Positions 9,259-19,023 are shown, counted from the first letter of the stretch. The stretch is DNA of 64,000 bases from Phytopseudomonas argentinensis (GCF_900113905.1 NZ_FORC01000002.1:730772-794771), one strand, 5' to 3'. Program-made: numbers and translations. Notes: generated by a model from the sequence alone, not told the origin.

Positions 9259-9347
9259 GTAGGATGGACGACGCTTGCCTGCGCGGCCCGATCCGTCCAC
9301 CGCTCTGCGATCGCAATGGTGGACAAAAAGAGCATTGCCCACCCTAC
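9259..9347. repeat. Paired REP-like inverted elements
   Basis: Begins GTAGGATGGAC and ends, on the other strand, with GTAGGGTGGGCAA. Each half can fold on itself (GGATGGAC with GTCCACC; GGTGGGCAA with TTGTCCACC). Two GTAG-headed units in opposite orientation match the usual form of Pseudomonas REP/BIME repeats. It sits in the gap between the LacI gene and the dehydratase. Confidence 0.6.
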
Positions 9348-9414
9348 GGGGGTGTCTGCTCCCACCACTCAGCAGCCAAGCAGTGAAGTCGGGGCTGGAA
9401 ATACGCGGCGGTTC

Positions 9415-10452
9415 TCAGGCGCTCTGCCGCTCGACGATGCTGAACCCCGTATCGATGCGCACCTTCACCGGCTCCTCATCTGGATGGTCGAGGCGCTGCA
9501 GCAGGGCGCGAGCAGCCTGCAGGCCGATATCGGCGCCGTTGACGTGCACGGTGGACAATGGCGGCTGCAGGTGCGCGGCAATATTCAGGTCACCGAAGCC
9601 CATCACCGCCAGCTCGTCGGGCACGCGGATGCCGCGTTCGGCGGCCTCTACCAGCACGCCATGAGCCAGGGTGTCGGAGCTGCACACCAGCACCTCGGGG
9701 CACTCGCCAGCAGCCAGCAGACGTTGCAGCCCCTCGCGGCCAAGGTTGACCGTAGCCGGTGGCGGTAACACCACCCGCGGCACATCACCGATACCCTGGC
9801 TGGCCAGTTCCCCGACCAGGCTGTCGCAGCGCCGCTGGCCCCGTGGGTCGTCGAGGGTCATCACGGCGAAGCGCCGGTAGCCCTTGGCGGTCAGGTAGCG
9901 GGCGACGGCCACGCCGACCGCTTCGTGGGAAAAGCCCACCAACATGTCCAACGGCCGTGGCGCCAGGTCCCAGGATTCGACGATGGGGATGCCCGAGCGC
10001 GACAGGCGCGTGCGACTGGCCTTGGTGTGCAGGGTGCCGGTGAGCACGATACCGTCGGGGCGGCGGCGCAGGATGGTATCGAGCAGCTGCTCTTCGCGCT
10101 CGGCGCTGTAGTTGGTCAGGCCGATCAGGGTTTCGTGGCCCGCTTCGGTGAGGGTGCCGATCAGCGCCTGCACGGTGTCCGCAAAGATCGAGTTGGCCAC
10201 GGTCGGCACCAGCAGGGAAATCAGCCGGCTGCGCTGGGCGCTGGCTTCGGTGAGCATGGCCGGCACGTAACCGGTCTGCTGCACGGCGCGAAAGACCTTT
10301 TCGCGCAGCTCGGCACGCACGATCTCGGGCTGGTTGAGGGTGCGCGACACGGTGATCGGTGACACCCCGGCGACCTTGGCGACATCTGCCAGGGTCGGCG
10401 CCTTGCCCGCCAGCAGACGCGAACGCGTGCGGGTGGGGCGGTCATCACTCAT
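9415..10452 (-). CDS. LacI-family transcriptional regulator
   Basis: A 345-residue regulator with an N-terminal LacI helix-turn-helix (TLADVAKVAGVSPITVSRTLN) followed by a periplasmic-binding-protein-like effector domain (LISLLVPTVANSIFADTV, SAEREEQLLD, GIVLTGTL, VMGFGDLNIAAHLQPPLSTV). The HTH starts near residue 20, preceded by a basic tail. It resembles regulators of the GntR/gluconate type, but the effector is not certain. It lies 294 nt upstream of the acid-sugar dehydratase on the same strand, so that gene is the likely target. Confidence 0.92.
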   Translation of the reverse strand: MSDDRPTRTRSRLLAGKAPTLADVAKVAGVSPITVSRTLNQPEIVRAELREKVFRAVQQTGYVPAMLTEASAQRSRLISLLVPTVANSIFADTVQALIGTLTEAGHETLIGLTNYSAEREEQLLDTILRRRPDGIVLTGTLHTKASRTRLSRSGIPIVESWDLAPRPLDMLVGFSHEAVGVAVARYLTAKGYRRFAVMTLDDPRGQRRCDSLVGELASQGIGDVPRVVLPPPATVNLGREGLQRLLAAGECPEVLVCSSDTLAHGVLVEAAERGIRVPDELAVMGFGDLNIAAHLQPPLSTVHVNGADIGLQAARALLQRLDHPDEEPVKVRIDTGFSIVERQSA

Positions 10453-10625
10453 GGGCAGCCTCGCGCGGATTGTGCAGCGGGCGATAGTAGCAAGTCGGGT
10501 GAGGGCCGCGCGCGTTGGCGGTAAGCATTTGCGCTATGCTGCGCGCCGGCATCCTGCCCGGTGCCTTTCACCTTATCTTCGACATGGCCCACTGGCGGCA
10601 CGGCTGCCCCGACAAGGATCCGTTG

Positions 10626-11198
10626 ATGCCCAGTACGCTGGAACTGATTGCCGATATCGCCAACCTGATCGCCGTGTTGCTGGCGGCGCGCAACAGCGTG
10701 CACACCTGGTCGCTGGGTATCGTCGGCTGCCTGCTGTTCGGCTGGCTGTTCTTTACCGTGCAGCTGTATGCCGACGTCACCCTGCAGGGCTTTTTCATCG
10801 TCACCAGTGTGATGGGCTGGTGGGCCTGGCAACGCGGCAATGCCGGTGGCGAGCTACCGATCAGCCGCACGCCGGCGCGGGCATTGCTCGGCTATCTGGC
10901 CCTTGCGGTGATCGTTGCCGTCGCCTACGGTCTGTTGCTGCATCGCTTTACCGATGCCTACGCGCCCTTGGTAGACTCCCTGGTACTGACCTTCAGCGTG
11001 CTGGCGCAGTTGCTGCTGATGCGCCGGCGCCTGGAAACCTGGTATGGCTGGCTGCTGGTCAACACCCTGGCCGTGCCGCTGTTCGCCTCTCGCGAGCTGT
11101 ACCTCACCGCCGGGCTGTATGGCCTGTTCTGGTGTAATGCCTGGTACGGCCTGTACCGCTGGCGCCGCGTGCTGCAGGTGCAGGAGCGGTTGGCCTGA
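10626..11198 (+). CDS. pnuC: PnuC-type nicotinamide mononucleotide/riboside transporter
   Basis: A 190-residue membrane protein with about seven helices and the PnuC pattern NSVHTWSLGIVGCLLFGWLFF near the start and LVNTLAVPLFASRELYLTAGLYGLFW near the end. PnuC proteins move nicotinamide riboside or NMN across the inner membrane by facilitated diffusion, with phosphorylation trapping the substrate. ATG 10626 follows AAGGA; the long upstream extension from 10515 is not conserved-looking. The next gene starts 1 nt after its stop and encodes a NadR-like kinase/adenylyltransferase, which supports the assignment. Confidence 0.92.
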   Translation: MPSTLELIADIANLIAVLLAARNSVHTWSLGIVGCLLFGWLFFTVQLYADVTLQGFFIVTSVMGWWAWQRGNAGGELPISRTPARALLGYLALAVIVAVAYGLLLHRFTDAYAPLVDSLVLTFSVLAQLLLMRRRLETWYGWLLVNTLAVPLFASRELYLTAGLYGLFWCNAWYGLYRWRRVLQVQERLA

Positions 11199-11199
11199 G

Positions 11200-12240
11200 A
11201 TGCGCAAAGCCTTTCGACGCGGCCTGGTGGTCGGCAAGTTTTCACCCCTGCACCTGGGCCATGAGCTGCTGATCCATGAGGCGTTGGCCCAATGCGAACA
11301 ACTCACCTTGCTCAGCTACTCGCTGCCCGAGCTTTCCGGTTGCGAGGCACCGCGCCGCCAGCGCTGGCTACAGGCGCGCTTTCCTGACGTACCGGCCCTG
11401 GTGGTCACCCCTGCGTGCATCCAGGCCTGGCGCGGCGAGGGCAAAGTGCTGCCCGACTTGCCGCACAACGAAGCGCCCGATCACCAGCAGCGCCAGTTCG
11501 TCGCCGAACTGTGCCAGGTGGTGCTAGGCACCACGGTGGATGCGGTGTTCACCAGCGAATCCTATGGCGATGGTTTTGCTGCGCACCTGACTCGGTGCTT
11601 CGGCCACCCGGTGCAGCATGTCTGCGTCGATCAGGCCCGTAGCGCCGTGCCCATCTCCGGCACCCGCTTGCGTGAGGATCCCCACGGCCTCAAGGCGTTT
11701 CTCGCCCCGCCGGTGTATGCCGATTTCGTCGAGCGCATCGTGCTGCTGGGCGGCGAGTCCACCGGCAAGAGCAGCCTGGCCGCAGCCCTGGCCCAGGCAC
11801 TGGGCAGCGTGCACGTTGCCGAATATGGTCGCGAATGCTGGCTGGCCCGCGGGGGAAATCTGCACTATGACGACCTGCTGCATATCGGCTTCACCCAGGT
11901 TGAGCACGAGAACGCCGCAGCCGAACGGGCCAGCCGCTACCTGGTCTGCGACACCTCGCCGCTGACCACGCTGTTCTACAGCGACGCTCTGTTCGGGCGC
12001 GCCGAGCCTGAGCTGCAGCGCCTTGCCGAGCGGCCTTACGGGCACATCCTGTTGTGCGCCGACGACTTCCCCTTCGTGCAGGATGGCACCCGCCAGGACG
12101 ATACATTTCGCCGCCGCCAGCAGGCCTGGTACCGCGACCAGCTGGAGCGCCGTGGCTGGGCCTATCACGAGCTGCACGGCCCGCTCAGCGAACGCGTCGC
12201 TGGTGCCCTGGATCTACTGCAAAGGCCGCCACAAGCGTAA
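11200..12240 (+). CDS. nadR: NadR-like NMN adenylyltransferase / ribosylnicotinamide kinase
   Basis: A 346-residue bifunctional enzyme. The N-terminal nucleotidyltransferase domain has [10 protein letters not shown] (the HxGH signature ends at His21) and the ISGTRLR motif; the C-terminal kinase domain has the Walker [10 protein letters not shown] and the lid-region sequence [12 protein letters not shown]. It would phosphorylate imported nicotinamide riboside and adenylate NMN to NAD. Unlike E. coli NadR it has no N-terminal repressor HTH domain, so it is probably not a regulator. It follows pnuC by one nucleotide, indicating translational coupling. Confidence 0.9.
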   Translation: MRKAFRRGLVVGKFSPLHLGHELLIHEALAQCEQLTLLSYSLPELSGCEAPRRQRWLQARFPDVPALVVTPACIQAWRGEGKVLPDLPHNEAPDHQQRQFVAELCQVVLGTTVDAVFTSESYGDGFAAHLTRCFGHPVQHVCVDQARSAVPISGTRLREDPHGLKAFLAPPVYADFVERIVLLGGESTGKSSLAAALAQALGSVHVAEYGRECWLARGGNLHYDDLLHIGFTQVEHENAAAERASRYLVCDTSPLTTLFYSDALFGRAEPELQRLAERPYGHILLCADDFPFVQDGTRQDDTFRRRQQAWYRDQLERRGWAYHELHGPLSERVAGALDLLQRPPQA

Positions 12241-12331
12241 GCGGCCACTCATCCTCGCAGCTGAACTAAAGGAATCGGCGCTTCCTCGGACTCTAGAACA
12301 GGCACCCAAAATCCTCGTTCTGGAGAGCAGC

Positions 12332-13498
12332 ATGCGCGCATTGACCTACCATGGCAGCCACGACGTTCGCGTCGACAACGTAGCGGATCCCATCATTCAG
12401 GAACCCGACGACATCATCCTGCGGGTGACCGCCACCGCGATCTGCGGCTCGGACCTGCACCTTTACCGCGGCAAGATTCCCCAGGTGAAACACGGCGACG
12501 TGTTCGGCCATGAGTTCATGGGCATCGTCGAAGAAGTTGGCAGTGCCGTAACCGCGGTCGCCAAGGGCGACCGGGTGATCGTGCCGTTCGTGATTGCCTG
12601 CGGCAGTTGCTTCTTCTGCGACATGAACCTGCATGCCGCCTGCGAAACCACCAACGATGGGCGCGGTGCCATCCTCAACAAGAAGCAGATTCCCTCGGGC
12701 GCTGCGCTGTTTGGGTACAGCCACCTGTATGGCGGCATGCCTGGCGGGCAGGCAGAGCTGGTGCGGGTGCCCAAGGCCAATGCCGGCCCTTTCAAGATTC
12801 CCGATGAACTCGACGACGAGCGCGTGCTGTTTCTCACCGATATTCTGCCGACCGGCTACCAGGCGGTGATCAATGGCGGGGTGAAGGAGGGCAGCAGCGT
12901 GGCCATCTACGGCGCCGGCCCGGTGGGGCTCATGGCCGCCGCCTGCGCGCGGATGCTTGGCGCCAAACAGATCTTCATGGTCGACAACCAGCCCTATCGC
13001 CTCGAGTACGCGCGGGCGACCTACGGGGTGGTGCCGATCAACTTCGACAAGGTCGACGACCCGGCCGAGGCGATCATCGAGCAGACCGAAGGCTATCGCG
13101 GTGTGGATGCCGCCATCGACGCCGTCGGTTTCGAAGCCAAGGGTAGCGCCACCGAAACCCTGCTGACCCAGCTCAAGCTGGAAGGCAGCAGCGGCAAGGC
13201 GCTGCGCCAGTGCATCGCCGCGGTAAGGCGCGGTGGCACGGTAAGCGTACCGGGCGTTTATGCCGGGTTCATCCATGGCTTTCTGTTCGGCGATGCCTTC
13301 GATAAAGGCCTCACGTTCAAGATGGGCCAGACCCATGTGCATGGGTTGCTGCCGGATCTGCTCGAGCGTATCGAAAGCGGCGTACTGCAACCGGAGATCA
13401 TCATCAGCCACCGCATGAACCTGTCCGATGCTGCCGAGGGCTATCGGCTATTCGACAAACAGGAAGACGATTGCCGCAAGGTGATCCTGCGGCCATGA
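12332..13498 (+). CDS. Zinc-dependent alcohol dehydrogenase, formaldehyde dehydrogenase-like
   Basis: A 388-residue medium-chain dehydrogenase. The catalytic zinc site is visible ([11 protein letters not shown] and [12 protein letters not shown]), as is the structural zinc cluster region ([18 protein letters not shown]), which has the extended form seen in glutathione-independent formaldehyde dehydrogenase-like enzymes. The Rossmann motif is [10 protein letters not shown], followed by [11 protein letters not shown] with an acidic residue suited to NAD. ATG 12332 follows GGAGAG; the longer frame overlaps the previous gene. Substrate range in this subfamily is broad, so formaldehyde is only a likely guess. 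Confidence 0.88.
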   Translation: MRALTYHGSHDVRVDNVADPIIQEPDDIILRVTATAICGSDLHLYRGKIPQVKHGDVFGHEFMGIVEEVGSAVTAVAKGDRVIVPFVIACGSCFFCDMNLHAACETTNDGRGAILNKKQIPSGAALFGYSHLYGGMPGGQAELVRVPKANAGPFKIPDELDDERVLFLTDILPTGYQAVINGGVKEGSSVAIYGAGPVGLMAAACARMLGAKQIFMVDNQPYRLEYARATYGVVPINFDKVDDPAEAIIEQTEGYRGVDAAIDAVGFEAKGSATETLLTQLKLEGSSGKALRQCIAAVRRGGTVSVPGVYAGFIHGFLFGDAFDKGLTFKMGQTHVHGLLPDLLERIESGVLQPEIIISHRMNLSDAAEGYRLFDKQEDDCRKVILRP

Positions 13499-13831
13499 CA
13501 CCGGCCCGGCCGGGAGATCGTCCGCCGGCGATCTCCCGGCAGCCGCTGGTACCTTTCTTATATAGGTGGATAGGGCGATTCTGTAAGTATTGTAAATAAC
13601 CTGGAAGTTGCCTTTAAAAGTTCGGAATTCCGAGGGAAGTGTGTAGTTGTATTTTGATGGCATGCAAAATGCGGTGCTGTTTAAGTTGCATCTTGCACTT
13701 TGCAATCGCCGAGGCCTGACAACTTCCATGATGGGCCCGGTTTATAGGCGTTTAAAGACATCTCTTGGTTGGCATGCAGCGTGCAATACCCAGTGACGTT
13801 CACATCGTCATTCACCAAGGGAGTTTTTCCG
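13499..13831. other. Intergenic region, 333 nt, with one hairpin
   Basis: After the terminator-like stem at 13510-13539 the sequence becomes AT-richer and should hold the promoter of the next gene. No further coding frame or RNA gene is apparent. Confidence 0.4.
13510..13539 (+). terminator. Hairpin terminator candidate
   Basis: CCGGGAGATCG, an 8-nt loop, then CGATCTCCCGG: a perfect 11-bp stem 11 nt after the dehydrogenase stop. No strong T run follows. Confidence 0.5.
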
Positions 13832-14185
13832 ATGACTGCTGTTGCCATTGAAGTGCTTGCGTCCGCGCTGCCTGATCATGAAATTACTCTCACACCACGC
13901 CCGGACGGAAAATTTCTGCTGACAGTTGCCAAGGGTGGCACCACGCAACTTAGCCGCGCTATCGATCGCCGTACGGTTGTCGACGACAACGAGCTGCGTG
14001 CTCTGGCCCATGAACTCGAGCGTGATCAGAAGCTGGTAAGCGGCGAAATCTCCTGGAAAGGCGCAGGCGCGCGCTGGGTACGCCGCAAGTTGCCGACCTT
14101 CACCGGCGCCCCGGTCAGCCCGACCGCGGCGAAAATGATGTGGACGCGGCGCAATCTGGATCATCGCCAGCGCCCGACTGCTTAA
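13832..14185 (+). CDS. Small PRPDG-motif protein, second paralogue
   Basis: A 117-residue paralogue of the protein at 5213, sharing SALPDH, PRPDGKFLLTV, DQKLVSGEISWKG, KLPTFTG and PTAAKMMWTRRNLD. The two differ mostly in the middle (SRAIDRRTVVDDNELRALAHELE against LKAVDKGAVDTEEGARALQREIL) and at the C-terminal tail. ATG 13832 follows AAGGGAG. As with the first copy, it is a monocistronic unit with a long upstream region and a strong terminator. Function unknown. Confidence 0.75.
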   Translation: MTAVAIEVLASALPDHEITLTPRPDGKFLLTVAKGGTTQLSRAIDRRTVVDDNELRALAHELERDQKLVSGEISWKGAGARWVRRKLPTFTGAPVSPTAAKMMWTRRNLDHRQRPTA

Positions 14186-14201
14186 GTGCAGCTAATTTGC
14201 C

Positions 14202-14229
14202 AAGCCCCGCTAACTCGCGGGGCTTTTTA
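14202..14229 (+). terminator. Rho-independent terminator
   Basis: AAGCCCCGC, a short loop, then GCGGGGCTTTTTAT. It has a perfect stem and a T5 tail 17 nt after the stop. Confidence 0.88.
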
Positions 14230-14480
14230 TTGATCGCTATTAAAATGCCAGCAAAGAGCGCGCTATAACTTATACATGGAGTTATACAGAAAGCATTAAA
14301 TGAATGATTGTTTTCCTGTTGTACGGGTTTTGTCGTAATGGCGTGGTGAATTGGTTGGATTTCCCTGCATCGTACTTTTTGGAAAACAGGCTGCGCATTA
14401 ACCGCTCGTCCTTAATTGCGAACGTATTGCTCATCGCGCCATTCCCAATAATGAATCCTTACTGTTCAGGAGCAATGACC

Positions 14481-14990
14481 ATGGCGACCAAGACCGAAAA
14501 CCTGTTGAGCTGGCTGCGCGACGCCCATGCAATGGAGCAACAGGCTGAGCAGATGTTGAAAGCGCAAGCGTCGCGCCTCGAGCATTATCCAAAGCTGAAA
14601 ACCCGCATCGAACAACACATCGAAGAAACCCAGGGCCAGCGCGAATTGCTGGAAGGGTGCCTGGAGCGCCTTGGCGAGAAGCCGTCGATGCTCAAGGACA
14701 TGGCCGGCAAGCTCACTGCCTTTGGTCAGGCAATTGGTGGTTCGGTGATGAGCGATGAGGTGATCAAGGGCGCGATGAGCGGTTACGTGTTCGAGAATCT
14801 CGAGATTGCCTCCTACACCGTGCTGATCGCCACGGCCAAGGCGGTCGGTGATCACGAAACCCAGCGCGTTTGCGAGACCATCCTGCCCCAGGAAGAAGCC
14901 ATGGCCGAATGGATCAAGGACCATCTGCCGGAATTGACCGATGCCTTCCTGACCCGCTCCGAGGCGCCTGATACCCAGGCCAAACGCTAG
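14481..14990 (+). CDS. YciF-type ferritin-like protein (DUF892)
   Basis: A 169-residue protein starting MATKTENLLSWLRDAHAMEQQAEQML, the standard opening of the YciE/YciF ferritin-like family, with four predicted helices and helical Glu/His residues (HAMEQQ, EQHIEETQGQ, FENLEIASYTVL, ILPQEEAMAEW) placed as in di-iron four-helix bundles. Family members are stress-induced. ATG 14481 is preferred because AGGAG is 8 nt upstream; ATG 14475 is too close to it, and the frame back to 14304 is not conserved-looking. Confidence 0.88.
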   Translation: MATKTENLLSWLRDAHAMEQQAEQMLKAQASRLEHYPKLKTRIEQHIEETQGQRELLEGCLERLGEKPSMLKDMAGKLTAFGQAIGGSVMSDEVIKGAMSGYVFENLEIASYTVLIATAKAVGDHETQRVCETILPQEEAMAEWIKDHLPELTDAFLTRSEAPDTQAKR

Positions 14991-15010
14991 CGGCCCTGCG
15001 GCGCCCGGCG

Positions 15011-15619
15011 ATGAGTTCGTCGGGCGCCGCCATCGCCAACCCTCCTTACCGTCGTACTGGTAGCTTCAAATTGTCCAGAATCATCACCTCTGCAGATCCC
15101 GAACCCGCCGCGGAGAACACTGAAGTCTCCGATTCGATGATGTTCGGTACCCCCAAGGAACGTCTGGATTTCTATCGGCGGGAAATCCACTACGAAACCA
15201 ACCTGCTGGCCGACCGTACCAACGCCTACCTGGCTGCACAGTCGTTTCTGGTCATCGCCTATGCGTCGTCCATGGCCAATGCCAACCCGGACTGGGGCGA
15301 TATGTTCACCCTGGTGGTTCCCTCGATGCTGGCCTTGCTGGGTATCGTCAGTTCGTTGAATGCCTGGCCGGGTATCAGGGCGTCGTCGGCGATCATCGGC
15401 CATTGGCATTTCAAACAGGAGCAATTGCTGCGTAGCGAACCCAGGTTCGGCCATGCCTACGACGAGTCGCCGCTGTTCAGCGAGCACGAGTCCAGTGATG
15501 AACGCTACTTCAAGTCCCTGCGTTTTTCGATGCGCTCGCCGTGGCTGTTCACCCTGTTCTGGGCCGGGCTGGGCCTGTTCTCCGTATGGCTGCAACTGTC
15601 GTCCTCGGCCAAGGTATGA
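15011..15619 (+). CDS. Two-helix membrane protein of unknown function
   Basis: Up to 202 residues. The clear part starts near residue 43 (MMFGTPKERLDFYRREIHYETNLLADRTNAYLAAQ) and has a first hydrophobic region (SFLVIAYASS and MFTLVVPSMLALLGIVSSL), a polar middle with HWHFKQEQLL and FSEHESSDERYFKSL, and a C-terminal helix (WLFTLFWAGLGLFSVWLQL). No start has a good ribosome-binding site: ATG 15011 and ATG 15137/15140 are both possible. I do not recognise the family. It follows the DUF892 gene by 20 nt and could be cotranscribed. Confidence 0.65.
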   Translation: MSSSGAAIANPPYRRTGSFKLSRIITSADPEPAAENTEVSDSMMFGTPKERLDFYRREIHYETNLLADRTNAYLAAQSFLVIAYASSMANANPDWGDMFTLVVPSMLALLGIVSSLNAWPGIRASSAIIGHWHFKQEQLLRSEPRFGHAYDESPLFSEHESSDERYFKSLRFSMRSPWLFTLFWAGLGLFSVWLQLSSSAKV

Positions 15620-15740
15620 GGCGTTGAGCCTGGAGATGTGCGGTAACCTTTATCAGATCGCACTGCGCGTGCGGCTACGTGGTCAGTAGCACGAGGCAGG
15701 CATAAGGGCGCTGCCGTCAACGGACGAGGAGGCCGCGCAC

Positions 15741-16349
15741 GTGAAACGTACCCTGATCGCCAGCGCACTGATGGGCGTGTTGTTGCTTGCCGCCTTGCCG
15801 TTGTCGTATCAGCTCTGGCCGGCGCGCATACCGGTGGCCGCTGCCGTCGATGCCGGCACACCCATTGGTGGGCCATTCGAACTGCGTGATCAGCAGGGCC
15901 GTGCCGTCAGCCAGGAGAGTTTCGACGGGAGGTGGCTGCTGGTGTTCTTTGGCTTCACCCGCTGCGCCGATATCTGCCCCACCACCCTGATGCATGTCGC
16001 CAAGGTGCTGGATGGCCTTGGCGAGCAAAGCGCACGGCTGCAGCCCCTGTTCATCAGCCTGGATCCCGAGCGCGACACGCCAGAGGTGCTGGCCGCCTAC
16101 ACCGGATTCTTCGACGAACGCATCCTCGGCCTGACCGGCACTGCCGAGCAGATCCGCCAGGTTGCCGATGCCTATGCGGTGTATTTCAAGAAGGTGCCGA
16201 TGGGCGATACCTATATGCTCGACCACAGCGGTTCGATCTACTTGATGAGCCCTAAGGGCGATCTGGTCAGCCTGATTTCCCTGCAAACGCCAACGGCCGA
16301 CACGGTGCGCACGATCTCCATGGCTCTGGCGGACTCACGCGATGGGTGA
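15741..16349 (+). CDS. SCO1/SenC-family copper chaperone
   Basis: A 202-residue membrane-anchored thioredoxin-fold protein. An N-terminal signal anchor (LIASALMGVLLLAALPLSY) is followed by the copper-binding CADIC motif (Cys75, Cys79) and the distal histidine (His162 in YMLDHSG). Such proteins deliver copper to the CuA site of cytochrome c oxidase or act as thiol reductases. The start is GTG 15741 with GGAGG 8 nt upstream. It overlaps the next gene, another oxidase-assembly factor, by 8 nt, so the two form an operon. No oxidase structural gene is in the window. Confidence 0.92.
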   Translation: MKRTLIASALMGVLLLAALPLSYQLWPARIPVAAAVDAGTPIGGPFELRDQQGRAVSQESFDGRWLLVFFGFTRCADICPTTLMHVAKVLDGLGEQSARLQPLFISLDPERDTPEVLAAYTGFFDERILGLTGTAEQIRQVADAYAVYFKKVPMGDTYMLDHSGSIYLMSPKGDLVSLISLQTPTADTVRTISMALADSRDG

Positions 16350-16992
16350 TCATGGCACGCTGGCCAGGCCAGCTCCCAACTGGCCACTTGTGGTCGGCTT
16401 CCTGGTGCTGGCCGCCTGCTGGTTGGGCCCGCTGCCTGCCATGAGCCGTACGGCCTTTTCCGCGCATATGCTGCTGCACCTGGGGGTGGTGGCGCTGGCG
16501 GCGCCGTTGCTGGCCATCGGCCTGGCCCGCGCAGGGTTGCGGGTGGACAGGTGGCGGCATAACAGCGCCGGGATCTTTCTGGTATTCGGCGCCGAAATGC
16601 TGGTGGTATGGGGCTGGCACGCGCCGCCGTTGCACAAGGCCGCTGCGCTCAATGTCTGGGCCTTCGTCGCCCAGCAGGCCAGCTTTCTGGCCGTCGGGCT
16701 GGGCGTCTGGTTGCTCGGCTTCGCCAGCGATTCACGCCGGGGCCTGGCCGCGGCGATGTTCGGCTTCTTCCTGACCTTCGTGCACATGACCATGCTCGGT
16801 GTGGTGCTGATCATGGCGCCCAGGCTGATCTACCCCGCCGAGCTGTGCCTGGGCGCGTTCGGCTTCGAGCAACTGGACGATCAGCGCTTCGGCGGCATCC
16901 TGATGGCGGCGTGGAGCGGCGTGGTCTATTTGGGCGGGGCAGTGGCGCTGGCCGCACGCCTGTTGTCTACCGGGCGGCAGGCGAGGGCCTGA
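16342..16992 (+). CDS. Cytochrome c oxidase assembly protein, CtaG (caa3 type) family
   Basis: A 216-residue polytopic protein with about six membrane helices. The pattern MSRTAFSAHMLLHLGVVALAAPLL, WGWHAPPLHKAA, QQASFLAVGLGVWL and FFLTFVHMTMLGVVLI, with conserved histidines in and near helices, is that of the caa3_CtaG family, involved in copper insertion or assembly of heme-copper oxidases. It overlaps the SCO1-like gene by 8 nt. It is unrelated in fold to CtaG/Cox11. Confidence 0.88.
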   Translation: MGDHGTLARPAPNWPLVVGFLVLAACWLGPLPAMSRTAFSAHMLLHLGVVALAAPLLAIGLARAGLRVDRWRHNSAGIFLVFGAEMLVVWGWHAPPLHKAAALNVWAFVAQQASFLAVGLGVWLLGFASDSRRGLAAAMFGFFLTFVHMTMLGVVLIMAPRLIYPAELCLGAFGFEQLDDQRFGGILMAAWSGVVYLGGAVALAARLLSTGRQARA

Positions 16993-17038
16993 AGGTGGCT
17001 GGCCTGCCGCCGGCATCGCGCCGACGGCGGCCGCGTGC

Positions 17039-18685
17039 TTACAGCTTGAAGTTGCCTACCAGCTCATCGAGCTGGCGCGACAGGTTCTGCAGGTTGCTGC
17101 TGGCGTCGTTCAACTGGTCGGCGATCTGGGTGGTTTCCTGAGTGAACTGGTTGATCTGCTCGACGTTGCGGTTGATTTCCTCGACCACGCAGGATTGCTC
17201 TTCGGTGGCCGTGGCGACCTGGATGTTCTGGTCGCTGATCTGGCTGATATGACCGTTGATCTGCGCCAGTGCTTCGGATGCCTTGCCCGCATACTCCACC
17301 ACCCGTTCGCTTTGCTGGCGCCCCTTGGCCATGGCCTCGACCGCCGAGCGCGACTCGGCCTGCAGGCGATCGATGACCTTCTGGATTTCTTCGGTGGACG
17401 CACCCGAACGGCTGGCCAGGGTACGCACCTCGTCGGCCACCACGGCGAAGCCGCGACCCTGTTCGCCGGCGCGTGCGGCTTCGATGGCGGCGTTGAGGGC
17501 CAGCAGGTTGGTCTGTTCGGAAATGCTGCGAATGGTGCCCAGGGTGGCGCTGATCGCGTCGATCTGCCCGGCCAACGCGCCGACCACGCCGGCCGTCTGT
17601 TCCAGCTCGCCGCTCAGCGCATCGATCTGCCGGTTGGCCTGATCCACCACCTCGCGGCCGCCATTGGCATGCTCGGTGGCCTCGCGGGCGACACGCGCGG
17701 CATTCTCGGCGTTGCCGGCGATCTCGTTGACCGTCGAACCGAGTTCATGGATGGCGGTGGCCACCTGCACCGTTCGATCGCTCTGAGCCAGGCAGTTGCT
17801 CTGGGTCAGGCGTGCCCGCTCGGCCACCTCGCTGGCCATCGCTGACAGCTCGCGGGAATTGCCGGCCAGCCGCTGCATGATGCCATGCACCTTCTCAAGG
17901 AAGCGGTTGAAGCTCTGCGCGATGTCGCTCAGCTCGTCGCTGCCGCTGAGTTCGATCCGGGCGTTGAGCGCCAGGTTGTCGGCGGCATGGCCCAGGCTGC
18001 TCTGCAGCGTGGACACGCGGCGGCGCAGGTTGGTGACGATCAGCCAGGAGGCGACGAACGATATCAGCAGGCCCAGGGCGATGATCACCAGCTGGCGTAC
18101 GCGGCCCTGTTCGTAATTGTTGGTGCTGTTCCGGTTCTGCTGTTCGGCCTGCTGCAGCAGGGCATCGAGCAGTTCGCTGGCGCCCCCGCGCATTGCCCCG
18201 TAGCTCTTGGCGTACTGATCGCGGTAGATCTGCTGGGCCCTTGGCATGTCGCCGCTGTCGAGCGCCTGCAGCATCGGTGTGAGCTCATTGCTGACCATCG
18301 CTTCGAACTGGTCGAGCAGGCGCTGCGCCTGGGCACGTCGCTCCGGGTTGACCTGGGCCTCGACCGCGTGGCGCATGGCCTCACGCATGCCGGGAATGTC
18401 CTCGTTGAGTGCTTCCTGCACCCGCGTCTTGACCCCGCGCTCGTCGCGCAGGGCGGTGTCCTGCAGCAGCATCATGTCGATACCCACGCGCATGCGTGGA
18501 ATCCGCGAGGCAGCTTCTGCCATGGCACGCATGGGGGCAGCGGTGTTGAGGTAGAGCGCGCTGGCCTCTTTCTGCATGTTCGACATGCTGTTGAGGCTGG
18601 CCAGGGCGATCAGCACCAGGGCGATGCAGGGGATGGCCACTGCGATGATCAGACGGGTCTTGAGTGTCAACGTGTCGAGGCGCAT
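17039..18685 (-). CDS. Methyl-accepting chemotaxis protein with four-helix-bundle sensor
   Basis: A 548-residue receptor. The first membrane helix is [20 protein letters not shown]. The periplasmic region (about residues 30-195) is all-helical with [21 protein letters not shown] and [16 protein letters not shown], typical of 4HB_MCP sensors, and the second helix is [23 protein letters not shown] and the signalling domain follow, with the hairpin tip [21 protein letters not shown]. It ends in [18 protein letters not shown] with no pentapeptide. It is transcribed divergently from the stressosome operon. The ligand cannot be predicted. Confidence 0.93.
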   Translation of the reverse strand: MRLDTLTLKTRLIIAVAIPCIALVLIALASLNSMSNMQKEASALYLNTAAPMRAMAEAASRIPRMRVGIDMMLLQDTALRDERGVKTRVQEALNEDIPGMREAMRHAVEAQVNPERRAQAQRLLDQFEAMVSNELTPMLQALDSGDMPRAQQIYRDQYAKSYGAMRGGASELLDALLQQAEQQNRNSTNNYEQGRVRQLVIIALGLLISFVASWLIVTNLRRRVSTLQSSLGHAADNLALNARIELSGSDELSDIAQSFNRFLEKVHGIMQRLAGNSRELSAMASEVAERARLTQSNCLAQSDRTVQVATAIHELGSTVNEIAGNAENAARVAREATEHANGGREVVDQANRQIDALSGELEQTAGVVGALAGQIDAISATLGTIRSISEQTNLLALNAAIEAARAGEQGRGFAVVADEVRTLASRSGASTEEIQKVIDRLQAESRSAVEAMAKGRQQSERVVEYAGKASEALAQINGHISQISDQNIQVATATEEQSCVVEEINRNVEQINQFTQETTQIADQLNDASSNLQNLSRQLDELVGNFKL

Positions 18686-19023
18686 GGGTGGGTTTCCATG
18701 TCGTTGGAGTCGTCCCAGTATAGGGGCGTCGATGATCGCATGTCGCCATTATTTGCGAGTGTTCGAAATCTTCTACAGGGTCCGGCAGTGCAGGCGTTTG
18801 TGCCCTTTGTCAGGGCTTGCCAGGGCGCTTTGAACGCGCCGTTTCGGGCGCCTGTGCACAGGGCCGAAAATGATGTCAGTTTGACGTGGCATTTTGCTTT
18901 TTTACCAAGTGCATTGCCCTTACTATGCGCGCCTGAAAGCTGCTCCAACTATTACTACCCCCCACTGTCACTGTCTCATGCCGATAAAAAAATCGGCCTG
19001 TATTCGTTTAGGAGTTATGGCTT
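18686..19023. promoter_or_regulatory. Divergent promoter region (chemoreceptor / stressosome operon)
   Basis: 338 nt without a coding frame. At 18980-18987 it contains GCCGATAA, identical to the FliA (sigma-28) -10 element, 36 nt before the rsbR-like ATG, but no matching -35 is found 15 bp upstream. The same bases form the stem GCCGAT-AAAAAA-ATCGGC. A clear sigma-70 promoter is not obvious. Confidence 0.3.

Noticed and set aside
10453..10625. Riboswitch (TPP or NAD type) before pnuC
   Set aside because: I could not find the conserved core of a TPP aptamer or another known riboswitch in the leader.
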